Below the pieces are notes generated by a model. That model was not told where the DNA came from. It did not search any database and saw nothing but the letters and a program-made list of their open reading frames with translations. A stretch of DNA of 11,127 bases from Moraxellaceae bacterium (GTDB lineage: Bacteria > Pseudomonadota > Gammaproteobacteria > Pseudomonadales > Ketobacteraceae), in NCBI GenBank assembly GCA_002402125.1, contig NVVG01000094.1, positions 5,377 through 16,503 of the forward strand. The letters are read 5' to 3'. Positions 6,110 to 11,127 of this stretch are shown in pieces. The position numbers and the translations under genes were made by a program. Every line of letters begins with the position of its first letter. Within the stretch, counting starts at the first letter, position 1.

Positions 6110-7909
6110 ATGCTCGTTTCGGATCTACAAAGCAGACTTAAAGGCTCATTCAAACACTTATTAGATAATTCCCTGCCTGATCCATTTGCTTTGGAAAAAC
6201 AGCTCGCCAAAGGCGTTGGTAAATTCTTCCGATCCGAGATTAAAAACGAGGGCATTTCAAATTTTGCAAACACCCTCTACCAAACTGTTAAAAAACGCGA
6301 CCTTGTATTCTCCCCTGACCGCACACTTGGCCAAGAGTTAGACGTTCGGGCACAGCGATTAGGTGAAAAGGCGCATCTTAGTTTCAAAAACAAGAAATAT
6401 AGCTATGCCCACTTTAATACCGAGGCCGCAAAAGTCGCTGGGTACTTAGCTGACAATGGCATTGGTGAAGGGGCTTCCGTTGGGTTATTGTTACCAAATT
6501 TGCCCGCGTATCTCGAAATATTTTACGCCACTCAGCGCGTTGGTGCCTGCGCCGTTCCAACCAACACCGCACTAATCGATGATGGCCTCGCTTACATTAT
6601 TAACAATGCAGGCATGACAGTCCTCTTCACCGTCACTGACCACTTAGACGAGCTGGAGCGAATCAAGGACAAGATCGAAGCCCCGCTGACCATCGTGGTT
6701 GTACCCAATGTAGACGAGACAGACTTTGCCACTAACGCTAAAATCACAAAACGCCTTAAGAAAAACAACTACCCTAGTTACCTCGAGGTAGTAAAAGCCG
6801 AGCCGCAGCCCACACCAAAAAGTGATATTTCACCTGATAGCACCAGCATGCTTATGTATACCTCTGGAACTACAGGCCACCCCAAGGGAGTGGTATACAG
6901 TTACGGTACATCACAGGCAAAAATGATCCGAATGGTTGCTCATCTATTGGTTGATGCAAATGACATTTACTACACCTGCCTACCATTATTTCATGCTAAC
7001 GCCCTACTACTCACTTGCTTTTCATGCCTATACAGTGATGCAGAAATTGCGCTTTCTAGTAAGTTTAGCGCCCGACTCTTTTGGCAAGAAATCCGCGAAT
7101 CAAAAGCTACCGTATTTAACACCCTCGGTACAATGATTGCCATCCTCATGAAACAACCAATTAACGAGATCGATGGCCAACATAATGTAAGGCGTGTAAT
7201 AAGCGCGGCATGTCCTGCCGAATTATGGATTGAATTCGAACAACGCTTCAACGTTAAATTAACCGAAAGCTTTGGTGCCGTTGATGGCGGTGGTATCTCC
7301 ACCATGAACGTGGGTAATGCACCGGTAGGATCTATTGGTAAACCCATGGGTGGCACTAAATGGCGCCTTGTGGATGACAAAGGCAACGACGTACCCGTCG
7401 GCGAGCCCGGCGAGCTTATCCACTTTGTCGGCACTTCTGACAGAGGACGAGTTAACTACCACAACAACGAGAAAGCCAGCAGCGAAAAAACAAGAGATGG
7501 CTGGGTTTACAGCGGCGATCTGTTACGTGCCGACAAAGAAGGTTTCCTTTATTTCGTTGGTCGTAACTCCGACTCTATGCGTTGTGGTGGTGAAAACGTT
7601 TCGGCGATGCAAGTAGAGAGCGCAATCAATCAATTTGACACCGTACTTGAAAGTGCCGCTTTTGCAGTGCCTTCCGAGCTAGCCGAGGATGACATCATGG
7701 TTGTTGTCCAACCCCAAGAAGGTAAAAAGGTTGACCCTGCTGAACTACACATTTTTGTACAAAGTAAATTGGCAAAATTCGCCCTCCCCAAATACATCCG
7801 TGTAGTTGATCAACTACCTAAAACAGAAACACACCGAATCATCAAACACCAACTGAAAAAAGCCGGCATCACTAGCGATACTTGGGTTTACACTCCTAAG
7901 AAAAAATAG
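6110..7909 (+). CDS. Acyl-CoA synthetase / AMP-dependent ligase
   Basis: This 599-residue adenylate-forming enzyme activates a carboxylic acid with ATP to the acyl-AMP and then the CoA thioester. Visible motifs are the P-loop YTSGTTGHPKG (250-260), the acyl-pocket region ESFGAVDGGG (386-395, in place of the usual YGxTE), the ribose-binding Asp in YSGD (467-470), the hinge GRNSDSMRCGGEN (484-496) and the C-terminal lid. The A10 motif reads PKTETHRIIK (570-579), so the usual catalytic Lys of PxxxxGK is Arg576. About 70 N-terminal residues precede the normal domain start near LGQELDVRAQRLG. The start is well supported: GAGG at 6099-6102, 7 bases before the ATG. It leads a run with two acyl-CoA dehydrogenases and a hydrolase, so a fatty, steroid or other bulky acid is likely. 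The substrate cannot be read directly. Confidence 0.9.
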   Translation: MLVSDLQSRLKGSFKHLLDNSLPDPFALEKQLAKGVGKFFRSEIKNEGISNFANTLYQTVKKRDLVFSPDRTLGQELDVRAQRLGEKAHLSFKNKKYSYAHFNTEAAKVAGYLADNGIGEGASVGLLLPNLPAYLEIFYATQRVGACAVPTNTALIDDGLAYIINNAGMTVLFTVTDHLDELERIKDKIEAPLTIVVVPNVDETDFATNAKITKRLKKNNYPSYLEVVKAEPQPTPKSDISPDSTSMLMYTSGTTGHPKGVVYSYGTSQAKMIRMVAHLLVDANDIYYTCLPLFHANALLLTCFSCLYSDAEIALSSKFSARLFWQEIRESKATVFNTLGTMIAILMKQPINEIDGQHNVRRVISAACPAELWIEFEQRFNVKLTESFGAVDGGGISTMNVGNAPVGSIGKPMGGTKWRLVDDKGNDVPVGEPGELIHFVGTSDRGRVNYHNNEKASSEKTRDGWVYSGDLLRADKEGFLYFVGRNSDSMRCGGENVSAMQVESAINQFDTVLESAAFAVPSELAEDDIMVVVQPQEGKKVDPAELHIFVQSKLAKFALPKYIRVVDQLPKTETHRIIKHQLKKAGITSDTWVYTPKKK

Positions 7910-7926
7910 GCTACAACCAGCAACTG

Positions 7927-7942
7927 TAAACAGCTTTGTTTA
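7927..7942. repeat. Small AT-rich inverted repeat in the ligase-dehydrogenase gap
   Basis: TAAACA (7927-7932) and TGTTTA (7937-7942) form perfect 6-base arms around a 4-base loop in the 75-base gap. It is too weak and AT-rich to call a terminator. An operator or mRNA-processing site is possible but unsupported. Confidence 0.25.
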
Positions 7943-7984
7943 ACCCTAGGTGAATTGATTTATTTAATTTGAGGAATACCAAGT

Positions 7985-9490
7985 ATGAATTCTTTTCTTA
8001 TAAATGAATGCGCTCCCCTTGCAAAACTGGGTGCAGAAATACAGGAGTGGAGCTTTTTAGAGCGCTTTCCTGAGCTTGCGTTTATTGCAAAGAGCAACAA
8101 TAGCCTAGGCAAACAACTTGAACAGAGCTACCTCAATGCGGTTGAATTTTCCGAGCGATATGTAGCACCACAAGCATTAGCAATAGATAAGAAAATGACT
8201 GAAGATCCTCACTACGTTCCTGAGGATCTTCTAAAAAAAGCCTGTGAATACAAGCTCTTTTCTACCATGTTTCCAGCATTTCTAGGTGGTTCTGGCCTGC
8301 ATCCTATTTGCACTTTTATAACCTATGAGGTTATTGCAACGCATTGCGTTGGCATTGCCAACCTACTTGGCGTTAATGGATTAGGCATATGCTGTGTACT
8401 CGCATCATTTGATCCTCGCGGACTATCCGTCATCACAAAGGAAATTTGTGAAAATGAAAAGAATGGAATACCTACATTTTTGTCTACTTGCGTCACAGAA
8501 CCTGGCGCTGGTTCGGACGCCGAAGATGCCGACGAATTCGCTAATGCCCAGTTAACAACCACAGCGAAGAAAGTCGACGGCGGTTACATTCTGAATGGCA
8601 CAAAAATATTCATTTCCAATGGAGGGCACGCGCAAATTCACGCGGTGATGACTTTTGATGCGGACGGCGCTCATACCCCAGATGATCAAATGTTGTTACT
8701 AGTACGCTCTGGATCAAAAGGGCTATCTATTCCGAGACTCGAAAACAAAATGGGGCAAAAGGCGTGTCACGCGGCCGAAGTCCATTTTGATAATGTTTTT
8801 GTCCCAGAAAATATGATGTGTCGCAAAGATGAATCATCAACAAGCTCATACTCCTACACAGGCATTGCTAACGTGCTGGGTGTAACCCGAGCTGCAGTCG
8901 GTGCCTGGTCAACGGGAGTCGCCGAAAACGCCTATAGAACCGCGTTACGATACGCTAGAGATAATGATTTTTTAGGGCAGCCCATGGAGCAACAACAATG
9001 GGTTCGACTTGAGCTCGCACAACTGGCTCGTCGTGCGCAAGTTGCTAGATCAACCTATATCGGCGCCCTACTTGCCGTCTCTACTACGGGATTAATTTCA
9101 CCGCTAGCAATAACACAAAAAGAGCCGAAATTGCCTGATTGGCTGAAACACAATAACACCGTTAGAAATTTGAGAGAAAAGGTTTTAAGCGGCGATCTCA
9201 CGCACCGCGCCTTTAAATTTATGGCTCAACTACAAACAAGTGCTGAGCGAGATATTGCCACTGGTTATGGCGATGTCGCTAAAGTAAGTTGTTCAGAACT
9301 AGCATTGGAGAACTGCCAAAAGGCGATCACTCTAATGGGCAAAGGTGGGCTCAGACATGAAAATGGTGCCGAAAAATTACTGAGGGATGTAAGGCTTCTC
9401 CAAATTTACGAAGGTACAAACCAGGTGAACATGCTCGACTATGTTAAGCGGCGCGTGATACGTCAATTCGATACTCAACTTTCACTTTAG
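7985..9490 (+). CDS. Acyl-CoA dehydrogenase, catalytic subunit candidate
   Basis: This is a FAD-dependent acyl-CoA dehydrogenase of 501 residues, longer than the usual 380-400. The excess is about 50 N-terminal residues and a segment around 365-425 before the last helices. It oxidises an acyl-CoA to the 2,3-enoyl-CoA. It keeps TEPGAGSD (171-178), the isoalloxazine loop KIFISNGG (207-214) and the catalytic base Glu476 in IYEGTNQ, preceded by LRDVR in place of the usual RDAK. The family elements that reach a neighbour's FAD are altered: the ERxxFG motif reads DNDFLG (326-331), and QILGGxGY reads TLMGKGGL (449-456). The start has GAGGA at 7971-7975. The next gene begins 9 bases after the stop, consistent with co-translation. 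It most likely pairs with that paralogue. Confidence 0.9.
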   Translation: MNSFLINECAPLAKLGAEIQEWSFLERFPELAFIAKSNNSLGKQLEQSYLNAVEFSERYVAPQALAIDKKMTEDPHYVPEDLLKKACEYKLFSTMFPAFLGGSGLHPICTFITYEVIATHCVGIANLLGVNGLGICCVLASFDPRGLSVITKEICENEKNGIPTFLSTCVTEPGAGSDAEDADEFANAQLTTTAKKVDGGYILNGTKIFISNGGHAQIHAVMTFDADGAHTPDDQMLLLVRSGSKGLSIPRLENKMGQKACHAAEVHFDNVFVPENMMCRKDESSTSSYSYTGIANVLGVTRAAVGAWSTGVAENAYRTALRYARDNDFLGQPMEQQQWVRLELAQLARRAQVARSTYIGALLAVSTTGLISPLAITQKEPKLPDWLKHNNTVRNLREKVLSGDLTHRAFKFMAQLQTSAERDIATGYGDVAKVSCSELALENCQKAITLMGKGGLRHENGAEKLLRDVRLLQIYEGTNQVNMLDYVKRRVIRQFDTQLSL

Positions 9491-9493
9491 GAG
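9488..9493 (+). promoter_or_regulatory. Ribosome binding site overlapping the upstream stop codon
   Basis: TAGGAG includes the TAG stop of the catalytic dehydrogenase and provides a strong Shine-Dalgarno 6 bases before the ATG of its paralogue. The arrangement suggests translational coupling and roughly matched subunit output. Confidence 0.7.
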
Positions 9494-9499
9494 AATATT

Positions 9500-10585
9500 A
9501 TGGATAACGAAACCAAACTCATTCTTCAAAAAAGTGTCAACGATTGGTGTCTGGACAACACAGACCTTATACAGCAACTAGAACAGCCTAAACAAAACTC
9601 CGTGGCCGCCAACACTCTTTTTGACGAACTCAATCAACTCGGTCTGCTGAGCATATTTCACGACGAAGAAACCCGTAGTGAAATATCCATGCTTGCAGAA
9701 GTTGGATGCCAGTTCGCAATACACTCCGCCAGCATTGCGCTTATGGTGGTTCAGCAAAACCTAGCTTGCGCACTATTGGCTCAAGCCAAGTTAGAGGCTC
9801 CGCTGGGCTGGGTTGCTCTCCCACTGTACGACAGTGTCTATGAATGGTCCTACCAGATACAGTATGAACAAAAAGGCAAGAACACGATAACCAATGGAAA
9901 TTGGCTATCGATTTCATTATTACCTATTGCTACCACCCTCCTTCTACCCATCCAAGCAAAAGACAAAACAACGTCGTTTGCGCACATATCCCTTAGCGCT
10001 ACTGCAACAAAGAAAAATAATATCGAAATTTCCCCAGCTATTACCGCGTTAGGTTTGAGAGGCGCGCCAAGCGGAGATCTTAAAGCCAACGGCCTTTCGC
10101 TGAGCGAAGATGATCTAATTCTCAACTCCACAAAAGATGAAGATTTTGTTACCAACCTTTGGTCGCAAGCTGAAATATATATTATGGCCATACGTTCCGG
10201 TATCGCTGAAAGCAGTTATCGTACCGCCCGTGATTATGCAACAGAGCGCTACCAGGGTGGAAAGATTATTATTGAGCACAGTTTAATTCGAAAATTATTA
10301 GCCGATTTTTATCGTGAAAAGTCGGCTCTAGAGGAGAATTGGCGAACATTTTCTCAAACCATTTCTCCTGACCTCTCTATATCCGACGGTCTAATGGGTA
10401 TTGCACTAGCAAGTGCAGAAAAACTTCCCTGGCTAACCTCTGACGGCATTCAGATACTGGGAGGGGTTGGCTATATGTCAGACTTCATCCAAGAGCGGCG
10501 ATTTAGAGATGCGAAACAATGTGAGTTTTTATTGGGGCACCCACAGGCAAAGGCGTTTTCCAATTGGCATGCTGACGCGAGTTAA
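9500..10585 (+). CDS. Degenerate acyl-CoA dehydrogenase paralogue, probable non-catalytic partner subunit
   Basis: The 361 residues align by eye to the acyl-CoA dehydrogenase family: MGLRG-type loop LGLRGAPSGDL (184-194), ERYQGGK (249-255), QILGGVGYM (318-326) and RDAK (336-339). It lacks any TExxAGSD loop, and the flavin-ring strand is replaced by WLSISLLPIATTLLLP. The catalytic Glu position after RDAK is Leu345 (EFLLGHPQ instead of QIYEGTxQ). It does retain Arg250, Gln318 and the GGxGY, which normally hold the partner's FAD. TAGGAG (9488-9493) overlaps the upstream stop codon and lies 6 bases before this ATG, so translation is probably coupled. The reading frame is intact, so this is a specialised subunit rather than a pseudogene. 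The alternative, a redundant or decaying duplicate, is less likely given the selective residue retention. Confidence 0.85.
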   Translation: MDNETKLILQKSVNDWCLDNTDLIQQLEQPKQNSVAANTLFDELNQLGLLSIFHDEETRSEISMLAEVGCQFAIHSASIALMVVQQNLACALLAQAKLEAPLGWVALPLYDSVYEWSYQIQYEQKGKNTITNGNWLSISLLPIATTLLLPIQAKDKTTSFAHISLSATATKKNNIEISPAITALGLRGAPSGDLKANGLSLSEDDLILNSTKDEDFVTNLWSQAEIYIMAIRSGIAESSYRTARDYATERYQGGKIIIEHSLIRKLLADFYREKSALEENWRTFSQTISPDLSISDGLMGIALASAEKLPWLTSDGIQILGGVGYMSDFIQERRFRDAKQCEFLLGHPQAKAFSNWHADAS

Positions 10586-10636
10586 ATGCCTACCCAAAAT
10601 AAAGAACTAACACAACCATAATTGAGTATCGCTACC

Positions 10637-11127
10637 ATGCAAGAATCAACAAAAAACGCATTAGGCGGGCTTCCCGATAAGTGGATGCGTGCAGGTTTTC
10701 GATTTGAGCGAAAAGCCAACACCCAAGAGGAAAACGATTTTCTTAACGAGATAGACTTCTACCTCCAAGATGAGTTTCTAAAAGGCAAAGGATTTTTTAA
10801 ATTACCTAACGACGCTGCAGAGATGCAGAACCTAGGGCAAAAGCCCTACGGGCCAGGCACCCAAACATTATACAAATATAAGAGCCGATACACACCCGCA
10901 AACCAATGCATCAGCGACCGTTATTTTTCTCACACAAAAAACCAAGATGGGTACCTATTAACCTGGACCCACCCTGATAGCGAGCAAAAAAAACGCCCCA
11001 TGGTACTTTGCGTTCATGGTTTTCACATGGGCCAACCCCAGCGCGCCAAAGACATGTTTAAGGTACGCAAATTATTTTCCATGGGGATGGATGTGAGCTT
11101 ATTCATCCAACCACACCATTGGCGTCG
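10637..11127 (+). CDS. Alpha/beta hydrolase family protein (3' end outside window)
   Basis: An open frame from the ATG at 10637 runs off the right edge, giving 163 visible codons. A polar N-terminal region (LPDKWMRAGFRFERK, then an acidic DFLNEIDFYLQDEFL) leads to VLCVHGFHMG (123-132), the oxyanion-hole HGxxxG of an alpha/beta hydrolase. GMDVSLFIQPHHWR (150-163) then looks like the second strand and a following loop. The nucleophile elbow and catalytic His would lie beyond the window. Upstream, an in-frame TAA at 10619-10621 limits the start. A TTG at 10622 is a weaker alternative, and GAG at 10624-10626 is a poor ribosome binding site. The gene follows the dehydrogenase pair by 51 bases and probably ends or extends the operon. 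It could be an esterase or thioesterase for the same substrate class, by inference only. Confidence 0.8.
   Translation, partial: MQESTKNALGGLPDKWMRAGFRFERKANTQEENDFLNEIDFYLQDEFLKGKGFFKLPNDAAEMQNLGQKPYGPGTQTLYKYKSRYTPANQCISDRYFSHTKNQDGYLLTWTHPDSEQKKRPMVLCVHGFHMGQPQRAKDMFKVRKLFSMGMDVSLFIQPHHWR

Noticed and set aside
6991..7462. Minus-strand open frames opposite the acyl-CoA synthetase
   Set aside because: They overlap a well-conserved adenylation domain and lack ribosome binding sites or recognisable motifs.
9500..10585. Second dehydrogenase as a pseudogene
   Set aside because: The frame is intact with a strong coupled ribosome binding site, and the retained residues are a functionally coherent subset.
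10586..10621. 11-codon ORF starting one base after the second dehydrogenase stop (TAAATG)
   Set aside because: Very short, has no ribosome binding site of its own, and the peptide is low in information. The hydrolase ATG at 10637 explains the region better.
1..11127. CRISPR array, insertion sequence, tRNA or phage genes
   Set aside because: No regularly spaced repeats, transposase motifs, terminal inverted repeats or tRNA-like folds were seen.

Overview
The window looks like a piece of a marine gammaproteobacterial chromosome. This is an inference from moderate G+C, Shine-Dalgarno-type starts, a GlyGly-CTERM-like sorting tail, an AraC regulator of the kind with an 'arabinose-binding' N-terminal domain, and lipid/steroid-type acyl-CoA genes. 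I cannot name a genus.

Layout. (1) Bases 2-2032 hold the 3' end of a large secreted or surface protein. It has a bacterial Ig-like repeat, about ten acidic DxDxDG (TSP3-like) calcium-binding repeats, a second Ig-like segment, a choice-of-anchor-U type domain and a GG-hydrophobic-RR C-terminal sorting tail. (2) A 332-base gap with no convincing gene follows. (3) Three co-directional genes come next: a nitroreductase-family flavoprotein with an odd Lys-rich N-terminal extension (2365-3234), a two-cluster 4Fe-4S ferredoxin (3310-3660) and a short-chain dehydrogenase (3734-4546). (4) An AraC-family regulator (5652-4582, minus strand) is convergent with the dehydrogenase. (5) A 457-base divergent control region separates the regulator from (6) a plus-strand run: an acyl-CoA synthetase (6110-7909), a long catalytic acyl-CoA dehydrogenase (7985-9490), a short degenerate acyl-CoA dehydrogenase paralogue (9500-10585) and the start of an alpha/beta hydrolase that runs off the right edge (10637-11127).

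How the genes may work together (inference). The ligase would activate a carboxylic acid to its CoA thioester. The two dehydrogenases would form one enzyme that introduces the alpha,beta double bond. The SDR, nitroreductase/ferredoxin and hydrolase could do further redox or hydrolytic steps, and the AraC protein is the obvious candidate regulator.

The most interesting observation concerns the two dehydrogenases, whose conserved residues are complementary. The first keeps the flavin-ring loop (TEPGAGSD) and the catalytic Glu (YEGTNQ). It has lost the residues that homotetrameric family members supply to the neighbouring subunit's FAD. The second has lost the first set and kept the second. That is the signature expected of an obligate alpha/beta heteromer such as the steroid-CoA dehydrogenases of Mycobacterium (ChsE1-ChsE2 type), so the cluster may degrade a bulky, possibly steroid- or terpenoid-like, acyl substrate.
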